A stretch of 64,000 nt of DNA from Paracoccaceae bacterium (GTDB taxonomy: Bacteria > Pseudomonadota > Alphaproteobacteria > Rhodobacterales > Rhodobacteraceae). A program made the position numbers and the translations under genes. Shown here in pieces: positions 16,210-25,675 of the stretch (position 1 is its first letter; every line of letters starts with the position of its first letter). Location of the stretch: contig JASJAU010000008.1 of NCBI GenBank assembly GCA_030066855.1, forward strand, positions 1 to 64,000. Direction: 5' to 3'. Below the pieces are notes generated by a model. The model did not search any database. It had not been told where the DNA came from and saw only the letters and a list, made by a program, of their open reading frames with translations.

Positions 16210-18468
16210 TCAGCCGCTGGGGATCTCCAGCGAGAAGACCCGACCGCCTTTGCGGTACTGCAGGGTTGAATCGGTAATCGCCTCAACCGTGCCGCCATCG
16301 ACCCGATCGCCCCGTTTGACCCGAAGGTACCGCCCGGAGGGCAGACGTACGAGCGCCCGGCGATCCGACGGCACGCCGAAGACGCCCACAAGGTTGATCC
16401 GGTTGAGGCGGATCGCGTCGTCGATTGTCGCCTGGCGGGCGACATTGGCCTCGCTCGGGATGGCGAGGCGCGGCGAGTTGCGGGGCGCGGTCACGGCCTG
16501 CGCCTGGGCTTCGTCGGCCGCCTCGGCGCGTTCCGAGTCGGTCAGCGCGGCGCGGACGGCGCCGGAGGTGTCAATACTGGCGACTCTGGCGCGCTCTTGC
16601 GCCTCCCGCGCGCGCGTCCGCGCGACTGCGACGATGCTGTCGATGTCGCTGGGTCGCCCGGTCGGTGCGAGGGAGGTTCCCACGGCAAGGTCTGTTGGCG
16701 TCTGGTCGGCGCGTTCAGCCTCGGCGACCCGCTGCGCCGATTCCGGCCGGGGCGCCGCACGGATGCGTTCAAGCTCGTCCAGCGTTCGGCCGCCGTAGGT
16801 CTGGCGCTCGGCCGCTTCTTCGAAGCCACCGGGCCGGGCGCGCGGCGCGACATCGGGAAGGTTAGCGGCCAGTTCGGTTGGGGATGGCAGAATGGAGGGC
16901 TCCGGAGACGCCTCCGCGACGGTCTTTTCCGGCTCGGTCACCGCGGTTTCTGGCGCTTCCGCCACCGTAGCTTCAGCTGCGTCTGGCGGTGCTTCGAGTT
17001 CCGTTGTGGCGGGCTCGGGGAGCGCGGTGACGATGGGCGCTTCCGTTTCCACCGGCGCTTCAGCGGTTTCCGCAGGAGCCTCCGCCACATGGGCTTCGGT
17101 CGTTTCGATGGGAGGAACGGGCGCGTCTTCTGTGACATCTTCCGCAGGCGGCAGCGCCGCGACCATAGGCGTGGGCGGGACCGGGTCGGTGGCGGGCAAG
17201 GTCTCTGCGATCTCGTCGGTGCCGGGGAGCGCTACAAGCTCGATTACAGTTGCGACTGCGTCGGTCCACGGAGCGGGCGGCGTCGCGGCGAGCTCCTGAG
17301 GCGCGGTCAGTGCGACGGGGCTGCCGGGCAGGTCGGCCGGAGCGGCGGGCAAGGGTGCAGGCAGCCCTGGGAGGGCGGCCAACTGGGCCGACGGCGCAGT
17401 GAGCGCCGCGGGCGCCGCCGCCGTCTGTGTCGGCGCGCCCAGTGCGGAAAGCCCCACCTCGGCGGTGTCAGCGCCCTCACCAAGCGCGTTTAAAGCGGGG
17501 TCCGCCGTCATCGCCTGGGGCGCGGGAATGTCGGGCAGGATGGTGGCCGATTCCGGAGCCGACGCAGGCGTTTCGACACCGTCCGCGCGGCCGGAAGAGG
17601 GGGCTTCCGGAAGGATCGACCAAACGATGGCTGCAATGCCGATCGACAGAAGCGCGGCAACGGCGAAGGCGGCCAAGCTGACCAGCGGCGCCTTGGCTGA
17701 AGGTTTCGGCGCGGGCTTTGGGCGCGGCGCCAGTGTGCCCGCCGCACCGATCTCGCGCATGGGCGCCGAAACATCTGTCGTTACGCGCGGAGGAGACGAG
17801 GCGCGTGGAAGCGCGGGGCCGGGATCGAGCGGCGCAAGCTCAGGCTCCGGCAGTTGCATGACCGGAGCGCTGTCCTCGACCATCACCACGGGTTTGTCGG
17901 ACTCGACCGGGGACTCCTTGGTTTCGGACGGTTCTTTCTTCGCGTCGGGGGTGTCTGTTCTGGCTGTCGCGAAGGCGGGGGCATCGGTGATCGACCCGTC
18001 CTCGCTCGCCGCGCCGCCCCCAAAATCGGGATTGCGCGGGAACTGGTCGTTGGTTGCGAGGGCTGAAAACTCTGCAATGTCGAAGCCGAGGTCCTTCACA
18101 AATACCTCGGCCTCGTCGAGCGTTTTGCGGGCCACCGCCGCGACGCGGGCGTCGCCGTCGGGCCCAAGCTCCCAATCGATTTGCATTTCGTCCAGCGCGT
18201 AGGGCGTGCGATCCTCCATCGCCTTCAGAAGCTCGTCCTGCGCGTTGCCGCCCGAGCCGAGTTGGACGCTTGTGTAGAGAATATGGTCTTGAGGCAGGAA
18301 GATATGGAGCGCGGCGCCCTTTTCGGCCTTTTTGACCATCTTGCGCAAACGCTTGTCGAGGTCGTCGCCCTCGGTCGCTTCGCTGCCTGCCTCCTCCCAA
18401 TGCCCGGCTTCCCGGCGCATGAGCCGGACTGCGGTCATCGACAGATCGAGGCCCCAGCGGTGTGACAT
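16210..18468 (-). CDS. GspL/PilM-like and GspC/PilP-like hybrid membrane protein
   Basis: 752 residues. The N-terminus (about 1-150) resembles the actin-like cytoplasmic domain of GspL/PilM. A Pro/Ala/Glu linker leads to one transmembrane segment near 265-290. A very long low-complexity Ala/Pro/Thr/Glu region follows (about 290-640). The C-terminal 70 residues (INLVGVFGVPSDRRALVRL, YLRVKRGDRVDGG) resemble the periplasmic homology region of GspC/PilP. It therefore could link cytoplasm and periplasm in an envelope assembly system. No other secretion or pilus genes adjoin it. Such proteins are sometimes mislabelled translation initiation factor because of the low-complexity region. Confidence 0.7.
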   Translation of the reverse strand: MSHRWGLDLSMTAVRLMRREAGHWEEAGSEATEGDDLDKRLRKMVKKAEKGAALHIFLPQDHILYTSVQLGSGGNAQDELLKAMEDRTPYALDEMQIDWELGPDGDARVAAVARKTLDEAEVFVKDLGFDIAEFSALATNDQFPRNPDFGGGAASEDGSITDAPAFATARTDTPDAKKEPSETKESPVESDKPVVMVEDSAPVMQLPEPELAPLDPGPALPRASSPPRVTTDVSAPMREIGAAGTLAPRPKPAPKPSAKAPLVSLAAFAVAALLSIGIAAIVWSILPEAPSSGRADGVETPASAPESATILPDIPAPQAMTADPALNALGEGADTAEVGLSALGAPTQTAAAPAALTAPSAQLAALPGLPAPLPAAPADLPGSPVALTAPQELAATPPAPWTDAVATVIELVALPGTDEIAETLPATDPVPPTPMVAALPPAEDVTEDAPVPPIETTEAHVAEAPAETAEAPVETEAPIVTALPEPATTELEAPPDAAEATVAEAPETAVTEPEKTVAEASPEPSILPSPTELAANLPDVAPRARPGGFEEAAERQTYGGRTLDELERIRAAPRPESAQRVAEAERADQTPTDLAVGTSLAPTGRPSDIDSIVAVARTRAREAQERARVASIDTSGAVRAALTDSERAEAADEAQAQAVTAPRNSPRLAIPSEANVARQATIDDAIRLNRINLVGVFGVPSDRRALVRLPSGRYLRVKRGDRVDGGTVEAITDSTLQYRKGGRVFSLEIPSG

Positions 18469-18607
18469 GCCGGAGCCATATCATGTGGCGCAGACGAGGT
18501 CACGCACAAGCAAGGGTGAATTGATGCGGCTCAGATCGGGATTACGGGCGGTTGTCAGGCGCGTTCATTGGCGGGAGACTGGAGGCGGTTTCAGAGGAGG
18601 ACCTGTC

Positions 18608-19303
18608 GTGAGTCTGGGACGTTTGATAATTGTTTTCGCGTTTTTTTTGGCCTTTCCAGTGACGGCGGAGGAGGCCATGCCCCGCGTCATCTCGGTCACC
18701 GGCGAGGGTCAAGTCGCGGCGGCGCCCGACATGGCGACGGTGCGGATCGGCGTGCGCCGCGAGGCGCGGCAGGCTGCCGACGCGATGCGGGCGAATTCCG
18801 AGGCGATGCGGGCGGTGCTTGCTTCTCTGGACGGCGCGGGGATCGAGGCGCGGGATATTCAGACCAGCGGCCTTGGCCTTTCGCCCCGCTACGCGCGGTC
18901 GGACGGCAGCGCGCCGCCGCGCGTGGTAGGCTATGTCGCATCGAACGATCTGACCGTTCGGGTCCGGGAGCTGGAGGCGCTGGGCGGCATTCTGGACCTG
19001 CTCATCCGGGACGGGGCGAACGCGTTGAACGGCGTCTTCTTCGGCATCGCGGAGACCGGACCGCTGGAAGATCAGGCGCGCGCTTCGGCTGTTGGGGACG
19101 CGCGGGCGAAGGCCGAGACGTTGGCGGAGGCCGCCGGGGTGCCGCTTGGGGCGGTACTGTCGATCAGCGAGGGAGACGTCGGCAGCGGCCCGATGCCCGT
19201 GGCGCGGGGCGCGATGATGGAGGCGGCGATGGACGTCCCCGTGGCGGGCGGCGAGGTTGAGGTCCGTGTGTCGGTTTCGATGGTATTCGAGATCGGGGAA
19301 TAG
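18608..19303 (+). CDS. SIMPL-domain (DUF541) periplasmic protein
   Basis: 231 residues. GTG 18608 has AGAGGAGG seven bases upstream and is followed at once by a signal peptide (VSLGRLIIVFAFFLAFPVTA), so the much longer upstream frame is not coding. The mature protein shows the SIMPL pattern: PRVISVTGEGQVAAAPDMATVRIGV, then a second half with SAVGDARAKAETLAEAAG. The family is periplasmic or outer-membrane linked, and its function is poorly defined (oxidative-stress links in some members). Divergent from the GspL/GspC-like gene. Confidence 0.85.
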   Translation: MSLGRLIIVFAFFLAFPVTAEEAMPRVISVTGEGQVAAAPDMATVRIGVRREARQAADAMRANSEAMRAVLASLDGAGIEARDIQTSGLGLSPRYARSDGSAPPRVVGYVASNDLTVRVRELEALGGILDLLIRDGANALNGVFFGIAETGPLEDQARASAVGDARAKAETLAEAAGVPLGAVLSISEGDVGSGPMPVARGAMMEAAMDVPVAGGEVEVRVSVSMVFEIGE

Positions 19304-19365
19304 CGGTTGCTTCAGGCTTGAAACTTTAACCTTGAAATAAATTCGCGACTCGGTCAGCCTTCTGC

Positions 19366-19385
19366 CATGATCAGGGAGGATCATG
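19366..19385 (+). promoter_or_regulatory. Hairpin/operator with the Shine-Dalgarno in its loop
   Basis: CATGATC-AGGGAG-GATCATG: perfect 7-base arms with the ribosome site AGGGAG as the exact loop, one base before the GTG at 19387. It could act as a translational switch or as a MarR-type operator. An upstream direct repeat CTTGAAA (19317 and 19331) may also belong to the promoter. Confidence 0.6.
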
Positions 19386-19386
19386 G

Positions 19387-21675
19387 GTGAGAGCGATCTG
19401 CCTCGGAGGCGGGCCGGCGGGCCTGTATTTCGCCATATCGCTGAAACTCCGACAGCCGGAGGCCGAGGTCACGGTGCTGGAACGAAACCGCCCCGACGAC
19501 ACTTTCGGCTGGGGTGTTGTTCTCTCGGACGAAACGCTCGACAATCTCGAAGCCAATGACCCAGTTAGCGCGGCGGCGATCCGCGAGCATTTCGCCTATT
19601 GGGACGACATCGCATTGGTGCACAAAGGCGAGCGGATCGTTTCGACCGGGCACGGGTTCTGCGGGATCGGGCGGAAGCAGCTTCTGATCCTGCTGCAGGC
19701 GCGGGCGCGGGAGCTGGGCGTCGATCTGCGGTTCGAGACTGAGGTGGGCGCGGCGTCGGATTATATGGCTGACTACGACATAGTTGTCGCCTCGGACGGG
19801 CTGAACTCCACGACGCGGACCGAGTTCGCGGAGGCGTTCCAGCCGGAGATCGATGTCAGGCGGTGCCATTTCGTCTGGCTGGGCACGCGCCAAAAGTTCG
19901 ACGACGCCTTCACCTTCATCTTCGAGAAGACCGACAAGGGTTGGCTGTGGGCGCATGCCTATCAGTTCGACGACGACACGGCGACGTTCATCGTGGAATG
20001 CGGGCCGGAGACGTTCGAGCGGTTCGGGTTCGAAGGCATGAGCCAGGAGGACTCGATCGCGACCTGCGAAGCGGTCTTCAAGGATCACCTGGGCGGCCAA
20101 TCCCTGATGACGAACGCGCGGCACATCCGCGGGTCGGCGTGGATCCGGTTCCCGCGCGTTTTGTGCGAGCGGTGGAGCCATGAGAACGTTGTGCTTCTGG
20201 GAGACGCGGCAGCGACGGCGCATTTCTCGATCGGGTCAGGATCGAAGCTGGCGATGGAGAGCGCGGTTGCGCTTGCGGACTATGTGACCGAGGCGCCGAC
20301 GCTGGAGGCGGCCTTCGCCAAGTATGAAGACGCGCGGCGGTTGGAAGTGCTCAGGCTGCAATCGGCGGCGCGGAATTCGCTTGAGTGGTTCGAGGATGTG
20401 GAGAGGTATCTTGATCTCGATCCGGTGCAGCTGAACTACTCGCTTCTGACCCGCTCGCAGCGAATCAGCCACGAGAACCTGCGGGAGCGCGATCCAACGT
20501 GGCTTGAGAGCGCCGAGCGGTGGTTTCTGGATCAGGCGGGTGGCAAAGGGCCGACCCGGGCGCCGATGTTCGCGCCTTTCCGGCTCAGGGACATGACGCT
20601 CAAGAACCGCGTCGTGGTCTCGCCCATGGCGCAGTACAAGGCAGTCGACGGATGCCCGACCGACTGGCACTTCGTCCATTACGCCGAGCGGGCCAAGGGC
20701 GGCGCCGGGCTGGTCTATACCGAGATGACCTGCGTTTCGCCGGAGGGCCGGATTTCTCCCGGCTGCCCAGGCCTATACGCGCCGGAGCATGACGCGGCCT
20801 GGACGCGTCTGGTTGACTTCGTGCATCGCGAGACCGAGGCGAAGATCTGCTGCCAGATCGGGCATTCGGGGCGGAAAGGCTCGACCCAGTTAGGGTGGGA
20901 GGAGATCGACGCGCCGCTGAAGGAAGGGAACTGGGAGGTGATGGGGCCTTCGCCGATCCCCTGGTCGGAGGCGAGCTCGGTCCCGCGCCAGATGACGCGG
21001 GCAGATATGGACCGCGTGAGGGACGAGTTCGTGGCGGCGACCGAGATGGCCGCTCGCGCCGGTTTCGATATGTGCGAGCTGCACGCGGCGCATGGGTATC
21101 TGATCTCGTCTTTCATCTCGCCCGCATCGAATGCGCGGACGGATGAGTACGGCGGGTCGCTGGAGAACCGGATGCGCTGGCCGCTGGAAGTGTTCCGGGC
21201 GATGCGTGCGGTCTGGCCGGATACGAAGCCGATGTCGGTCCGGATCAGCGCGAACGACTGGATCGGGGAGACGGGCGTGACACCGGACGAGGCGGTGGAG
21301 ATCGCACGGGCGTTCTCGGAGGCCGGGGCGGACCTGATCGACGTCTCGGCGGGCCAGACCTCGTTCGAGGCGCAGCCTGTCTACGGGCGCATGTTCCAGA
21401 CGCCATTCTCGGACCGGATCCGGAACGAGGCGGGGCTCGCGACGATGGCGGTCGGAAACATCTACGAGCCGGATCACGTGAACTCGATCCTGCTGGCGGG
21501 GCGGGCCGATCTGGTGGCGCTCGCCCGGCCGCATCTGGCCGACCCGTACTGGACGCTGCATGCGGGGACAGACATCGGCGACCGGCACGCGCATTGGCCG
21601 AATCCCTACCTCGCGGGTCGCGATCAGCTTTGGCGGCTGGCCGACCGCGCGGCGGAGACGGAGCTGAAGGTATGA
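19387..21675 (+). CDS. abmA: 2-aminobenzoyl-CoA (anthraniloyl-CoA) monooxygenase/reductase
   Basis: 762-residue bifunctional flavoenzyme. Residues 1 to about 385 are a class A flavin monooxygenase: GGGPAGLY at 7-14, [12 protein letters not shown], and [19 protein letters not shown]. From about 390 onward it is an old-yellow-enzyme-type reductase ([54 protein letters not shown]). This order and length match the Azoarcus evansii enzyme that hydroxylates and dearomatises 2-aminobenzoyl-CoA. A salicylyl-CoA hydroxylase label is the main alternative; the nearby 2-aminobenzoate-CoA ligase and tryptophan dioxygenase favour anthraniloyl-CoA. GTG start with a good ribosome site; first gene of a long operon. 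Confidence 0.88.
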   Translation: MRAICLGGGPAGLYFAISLKLRQPEAEVTVLERNRPDDTFGWGVVLSDETLDNLEANDPVSAAAIREHFAYWDDIALVHKGERIVSTGHGFCGIGRKQLLILLQARARELGVDLRFETEVGAASDYMADYDIVVASDGLNSTTRTEFAEAFQPEIDVRRCHFVWLGTRQKFDDAFTFIFEKTDKGWLWAHAYQFDDDTATFIVECGPETFERFGFEGMSQEDSIATCEAVFKDHLGGQSLMTNARHIRGSAWIRFPRVLCERWSHENVVLLGDAAATAHFSIGSGSKLAMESAVALADYVTEAPTLEAAFAKYEDARRLEVLRLQSAARNSLEWFEDVERYLDLDPVQLNYSLLTRSQRISHENLRERDPTWLESAERWFLDQAGGKGPTRAPMFAPFRLRDMTLKNRVVVSPMAQYKAVDGCPTDWHFVHYAERAKGGAGLVYTEMTCVSPEGRISPGCPGLYAPEHDAAWTRLVDFVHRETEAKICCQIGHSGRKGSTQLGWEEIDAPLKEGNWEVMGPSPIPWSEASSVPRQMTRADMDRVRDEFVAATEMAARAGFDMCELHAAHGYLISSFISPASNARTDEYGGSLENRMRWPLEVFRAMRAVWPDTKPMSVRISANDWIGETGVTPDEAVEIARAFSEAGADLIDVSAGQTSFEAQPVYGRMFQTPFSDRIRNEAGLATMAVGNIYEPDHVNSILLAGRADLVALARPHLADPYWTLHAGTDIGDRHAHWPNPYLAGRDQLWRLADRAAETELKV

Positions 21676-22391
21676 GGGAGGTTCTGGTCACAGGCGGCGG
21701 ATCGGGGATCGGGCGGGCGATCGCGCGGGCCTTTGCCGAGCGCGGCGATCGCGTGACTGTCTCGGGCCGGCGGATGGACGCGCTTGAGGAGACGGATGGC
21801 GGGCGCGGAATGCGCTTAGTCGCGGCCGATGTGACGGACGAAGCGTCGGTCGCGGCGCTCTTCGACCGGTCCTACGACGTGGTCGTTGCGAATGCCGGGA
21901 GCGGGACGGCGGGCAAGCTTAAGTCCATGTCCCTGGAGGATTTCCAGGCGACGCTGGACGTAAACCTGACAGGCGTGTTCCTGACCTTCCGCGAGGCGCT
22001 GAGAGAGATGAGGGCGGGCGGGCGGTTGATCGCCATCGGCTCGACCGCAAGCCTGCAGGGGCAGGGGAATGTCACGGCCTACGCGGCCTCGAAACACGGT
22101 GTTCTGGGGCTCGTCCGGTCGCTGGCGCATGAGGTGGCCCGGGATGGGATCACCTGCAACGCGGTTTGCCCGGATTTCGTGGACACGCCTCTGACCGACC
22201 GGAGCGCGGAGGGCGCGGCGGCCCGGATGGGGACGAGCGCGGATGAAGTTAGGGCGCAGATGGGCGAACGGAATCCGGTGGGGCGGATCATTACACCGGA
22301 GGAAGTTGCGGCGGCGGTGTTATACTTGGCATCGAAGGAGGCGGCGATGGTGAATGGCCACGCGCTGACTCTCTCGGGGGGGATGGTATGA
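21672..22391 (+). CDS. Short-chain dehydrogenase/reductase
   Basis: 239 residues. Cofactor motif TGGGSGIG at about 7-14, NAG at about 76-78, and the catalytic YAASK near 143-147 with the Ser in IGSTAS before it. Starts in an ATGA overlap with the monooxygenase/reductase. In the anthraniloyl-CoA route a 3-hydroxyacyl-CoA dehydrogenase is needed after ring reduction, and this is the candidate. Confidence 0.88.
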   Translation: MREVLVTGGGSGIGRAIARAFAERGDRVTVSGRRMDALEETDGGRGMRLVAADVTDEASVAALFDRSYDVVVANAGSGTAGKLKSMSLEDFQATLDVNLTGVFLTFREALREMRAGGRLIAIGSTASLQGQGNVTAYAASKHGVLGLVRSLAHEVARDGITCNAVCPDFVDTPLTDRSAEGAAARMGTSADEVRAQMGERNPVGRIITPEEVAAAVLYLASKEAAMVNGHALTLSGGMV

Positions 22392-22849
22392 ACCTGGCGG
22401 CGGATAGGGCCGAGGCGCCGTCGAAAGCGCGGCTCAGGCTCTGGCTCAGGCTCTTGAAAACCACGCGCGGGATCGAGGGTGTTCTGCGCGAACGGCTCAG
22501 GACCGAATTCGGCACGACGCTGCCCCGGTTCGACGTGATGGCGGCGCTCAGCCGGGCGCCGGAGGGGATGCGGATGAGCGAGATATCGGGGCGCCTCAGG
22601 GTATCGAACGGCAATGTGACGGGGATCGTGGATCGTCTGGTGAGTGATGGTCTGGCCCGGCGCGTGCCGGCGCCGGGCGACCGCCGCGCCGCCGTGGTGA
22701 GGCTGACGGCGCTTGGACGCGACGAGTTTGAGCGGCAGGCTGCAGCCCATGAGGCCTGGATCGACGAGCTGTTGTCGGGGATCGGCGCGGAGGCGTCGGG
22801 TAGAATTGACCGCGCGCTCGACGCGCTGGCGGAGGAGGAGACGGTATGA
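22388..22849 (+). CDS. MarR-family transcriptional regulator
   Basis: 153 residues with the winged-helix core typical of Mar[25 protein letters not shown] (recognition helix) and the wing [17 protein letters not shown], with Asp-Arg-Arg. It is embedded in the operon by ATGA overlaps on both sides, so it probably controls this operon. MarR proteins in aromatic clusters often sense the aryl-CoA intermediate; by analogy the ligand may be anthraniloyl-CoA. Its operator may be the 20-bp inverted repeat ahead of 19387. Confidence 0.9.
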   Translation: MNLAADRAEAPSKARLRLWLRLLKTTRGIEGVLRERLRTEFGTTLPRFDVMAALSRAPEGMRMSEISGRLRVSNGNVTGIVDRLVSDGLARRVPAPGDRRAAVVRLTALGRDEFERQAAAHEAWIDELLSGIGAEASGRIDRALDALAEEETV

Positions 22850-23646
22850 GCGCCGCGCCTGAGCTTTTTCGCTTGAGTGTCGAGGACAGGATCGCCGAGG
22901 TCTCGCTCGACCGGCCGGAGCGGAAGAACCCGCTGACCTTTGAAAGCTACGCGGAGCTGCGCGACTGGTTCCGCGAACTGGCGATGAGCGAGGAGATCGA
23001 CGTGGTGATCTTCGCGCCGAACGGCGGGAATTTCTGCTCGGGTGGGGATGTGCATGAGATCATCGGGCCGCTCACAGAGATGTCGATGAAGGAGCTTTTG
23101 GCTTTCACCCGAATGACCGGCGATCTGGTCAAGGCGATCCAGGGCTGCGGCAAGCCGGTGATCTCCGCAGTGGACGGGATCGCGGCGGGCGCCGGCGCGA
23201 TCATCGCCATGGCGTCGGATTTGCGGATCGCCACGCCCGAGGCAAAGGTGGCGTTCCTGTTCAACCGTGTGGGGCTGGCCGGCTGCGACATGGGCGCCTG
23301 CGCGATCCTGCCTCGAATCATCGGGCAGGGGCGGGCGGCGGAGCTGCTCTACACCGGCCGGTCGATGTGGGCGGACGAGGGATTCGAATGGGGGTTTTTC
23401 AACCGGATTGTGGAACGTGACGATCTCTTGCCGGCGGCACGTGACATGGCCGGGAGGATCGCGGCGGGGCCGACATTCGCGCATATGATGACCAAGACGA
23501 TGCTGGCGCAGGAATGGTCCATGAGCCTGGAGCAGGCGATCGAGGCCGAGGCCCAGGCGCAGGCGATCTGCATGCAGACCGAGGATTTCCGGCGGGCGTT
23601 CCGGGCTTTCGCGGCGAAAGAGAAACCGGTGTTTGAGGGGGATTAG
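22846..23646 (+). CDS. Enoyl-CoA hydratase/isomerase family protein
   Basis: 266-residue crotonase. The oxyanion-hole segments are visible as [11 protein letters not shown] near 63-73 and [22 protein letters not shown] near 107-128. Of the two catalytic acids of classical hydratases, the second region reads [13 protein letters not shown], so one glutamate is replaced by Gly/Cys-type residues. A ring-opening hydrolase or isomerase role is therefore as likely as simple hydration. It is coupled to the MarR gene. Confidence 0.87.
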   Translation: MSAAPELFRLSVEDRIAEVSLDRPERKNPLTFESYAELRDWFRELAMSEEIDVVIFAPNGGNFCSGGDVHEIIGPLTEMSMKELLAFTRMTGDLVKAIQGCGKPVISAVDGIAAGAGAIIAMASDLRIATPEAKVAFLFNRVGLAGCDMGACAILPRIIGQGRAAELLYTGRSMWADEGFEWGFFNRIVERDDLLPAARDMAGRIAAGPTFAHMMTKTMLAQEWSMSLEQAIEAEAQAQAICMQTEDFRRAFRAFAAKEKPVFEGD

Positions 23647-23677
23647 ACCGGATTGGGGGACTCTGCCCCGCTTGCCC

Positions 23678-23703
23678 CCTGGAGTATTTGGACCAAGAGG
23701 AAG
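23678..23703 (+). repeat. Copy 3 of the short intergenic repeat
   Basis: GGAGTATTT-GGA-CCAAG-AG-GAAG, the best match to the pattern. It fills the 63-base gap between the hydratase and the acyl-CoA dehydrogenase, and its 3' end (AGAGGAAG) serves as the ribosome site for the TTG start at 23710. Confidence 0.6.
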
Positions 23704-23709
23704 ACAGGC

Positions 23710-24840
23710 TTGGATACGCATCTCGACTGGCCGTTCTTTGATCTCCATCACCGTGCGTGGGCGGCAGAGGTTGGCCATTTCGCGGATCGCGTCAGCGTCA
23801 ATCATGAGGACGTCGATGCCGCTTGCCGGACACTTGTGGACGAAATGGGGGAGGCCGGGCTCTTGCGCGTCACGGGCGCGGGCGATGGCGAGATGCTGGA
23901 TGTGCGGTCGCTTTGCCTCGCGCGGGAGGTTCTGGCCGAGCGGGACGGCTTGGCCGATTTTGCCTTTGCGATGCAGGGGCTTGGGACGGGGGCGATTTCG
24001 CTCTTCGGAACGGAGGCGCAAAAGGCCCGCTGGCTGCCGGAGACGCGGAAGGGACGCGCAATTGCGGCATTCGCTTTGACCGAGCCCGGGTCGGGTTCGG
24101 ACGTGGCCGCCGGGACGATGACGGCGACGAAGGACGGAGACGGCTGGGTCTTGGAGGGCGAGAAGACCTGGATCTCGAACGGCGGGATCGCTGACCTCTA
24201 CACCGTCTTCGCCCGGACGGGGGAGGCGCCGGGGGCCAGGGGGCTCTCGTGCTTTCTGGTGACGCCGGACGCGGCCGGGTTTGAGGTGGCCGAGCGGCTG
24301 GAGGCGATGGCGCCGCATCCGCTGGCGCGGCTCAGGTTCGACGGGGTTCGGGTCGGGCCGGAGGCCTTGGTCGGCGCGTCCGGCGCAGGGTTCAAGATCG
24401 CGATGTCGGTGCTCGATGTCTTCCGATCGACGGTCGCGGCGGCGGCGCTGGGCTTCGCGCGGCGCGCTTTGAGCGAGACTTTGGAGCGGGTGAAGACGCG
24501 GGTGATCCAGGGCGCGCCGTTGGCGGGTTTGCAGATGGTGCAGGGGCATGTCGCCGATATGGCGCTCGAAGTCGACGCTTCGGCGCTTCTTACCTACCGC
24601 GCCGCGTGGGCGAAGGACCGGGGCGCGCCGCGCATCACGCGGGAGGCGGCGATGGCCAAGCTCTTCTCAACCGAAGCGGCGCAGGATGTGATCGACCGGG
24701 CGGTTCAGCTCCATGGCGGCGACGGGGTGCGGTCGGGGGGCGTGGTTGAGCGGCTCTACCGCGAGATCCGTGCGCTGCGAATCTACGAAGGGGCGAGCGA
24801 CGTTCAGCGCGTTGTGATTGCCAAGCAGGTGTTGGGATGA
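23710..24840 (+). CDS. Acyl-CoA dehydrogenase
   Basis: 376 residues with the standard fold: [23 protein letters not shown] in the middle domain, then [30 protein letters not shown], and the C-terminal [46 protein letters not shown] at 23710 is supported by AGAGGAAG five bases upstream; the frame open from 23653 has no ribosome site. It would oxidise the ring-derived CoA ester using FAD and pass electrons to ETF. Overlaps kynA by ATGA. Confidence 0.88.
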   Translation: MDTHLDWPFFDLHHRAWAAEVGHFADRVSVNHEDVDAACRTLVDEMGEAGLLRVTGAGDGEMLDVRSLCLAREVLAERDGLADFAFAMQGLGTGAISLFGTEAQKARWLPETRKGRAIAAFALTEPGSGSDVAAGTMTATKDGDGWVLEGEKTWISNGGIADLYTVFARTGEAPGARGLSCFLVTPDAAGFEVAERLEAMAPHPLARLRFDGVRVGPEALVGASGAGFKIAMSVLDVFRSTVAAAALGFARRALSETLERVKTRVIQGAPLAGLQMVQGHVADMALEVDASALLTYRAAWAKDRGAPRITREAAMAKLFSTEAAQDVIDRAVQLHGGDGVRSGGVVERLYREIRALRIYEGASDVQRVVIAKQVLG

Positions 24841-25673
24841 GCGTGGGATATGATCCGCGGGCCGAGGGCGCCGAGACCGACTTCCGGGCGAAGATGTCTT
24901 ACGGCGACTACCTGCAATTGGAACGGGTTCTGGACGCGCAAGCGCCTCTGTCGGACGCGCCTGACGAGATGCTGTTCATCATCCAGCACCAGACCTCCGA
25001 GCTTTGGATGAAGCTCATGCTGCATGAGCTGAACGCGGCGCGAGCTGCGATTGACGATGACGCGCTACCACCGGCGATGAAGTGCCTGGCGCGGGTTAGC
25101 CGGATCATGGAACAGCTGAACAGCGCCTGGGACGTACTGAGGACGATGACGCCGTCGGACTACACGCAGTTTCGGGATGCCCTGGGGCAGTCGTCAGGAT
25201 TTCAGTCGCTTCAGTACCGGTTGATCGAGTTCACGCTCGGAAACCGGAACCGGGCGATGGTGAAGCCGCATGCGCATTCGGAGGCGGCGGTGGCGATGCT
25301 TGAGGCGGAGCTGGCGCGGCCGTCGCTTTATCAGGTGGTGCTCGCCTTCGCGGCGCGGAATGGAATGGATGTGCCGGGGGCGCTGATCGCGACCCCGAGC
25401 GAGAGTCCGCATGGCGCTGACGAGGCTGTTATGGCGATGTGGGAGGCGGTCTACCGGGACACCTCGCGGCATTGGACGCTTTATGAGGTGGGCGAGAAAC
25501 TCGTTGATCTGGAAGACTATTTCCGTCGGTGGCGGTTCAATCACGTGACCACGGTCGAGCGGGTGATCGGGCTGAAGCGGGGAACCGGGGGGACAGGCGG
25601 CGTGACCTACCTCAAGCGGATGCTCGAGGTCGAGCTATTCCCTGAGCTGTGGCGCGTCAGGACGGAGCTTTGA
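24837..25673 (+). CDS. kynA: Tryptophan 2,3-dioxygenase
   Basis: 278-residue heme dioxygenase opening the indole ring of L-tryptophan to N-formylkynurenine. Family marks are [45 protein letters not shown] and the C-terminal [13 protein letters not shown]. Length is normal. It overlaps the dehydrogenase before it and is three bases from the ligase after it. Formamidase (kynB) and kynureninase (kynU) are not in the window, so complete conversion to anthranilate needs genes elsewhere. Its place ties this operon to tryptophan-derived anthranilate. Confidence 0.93.
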   Translation: MSVGYDPRAEGAETDFRAKMSYGDYLQLERVLDAQAPLSDAPDEMLFIIQHQTSELWMKLMLHELNAARAAIDDDALPPAMKCLARVSRIMEQLNSAWDVLRTMTPSDYTQFRDALGQSSGFQSLQYRLIEFTLGNRNRAMVKPHAHSEAAVAMLEAELARPSLYQVVLAFAARNGMDVPGALIATPSESPHGADEAVMAMWEAVYRDTSRHWTLYEVGEKLVDLEDYFRRWRFNHVTTVERVIGLKRGTGGTGGVTYLKRMLEVELFPELWRVRTEL

Positions 25674-25675
25674 AC

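Noticed and set aside
16198-16218. Hairpin AGCGGC/GCCGCT between convergent genes as a terminator
   Set aside because: Short 6-bp stem, 9-base loop and no T-run; overlaps coding sequence of the minus-strand gene.
22291-24549. 752-codon open frame on the minus strand across the hydratase and dehydrogenase genes
   Set aside because: It is antisense to clear acyl-CoA genes, is Arg/Pro/His-rich with no domain, and results from high GC at third positions.
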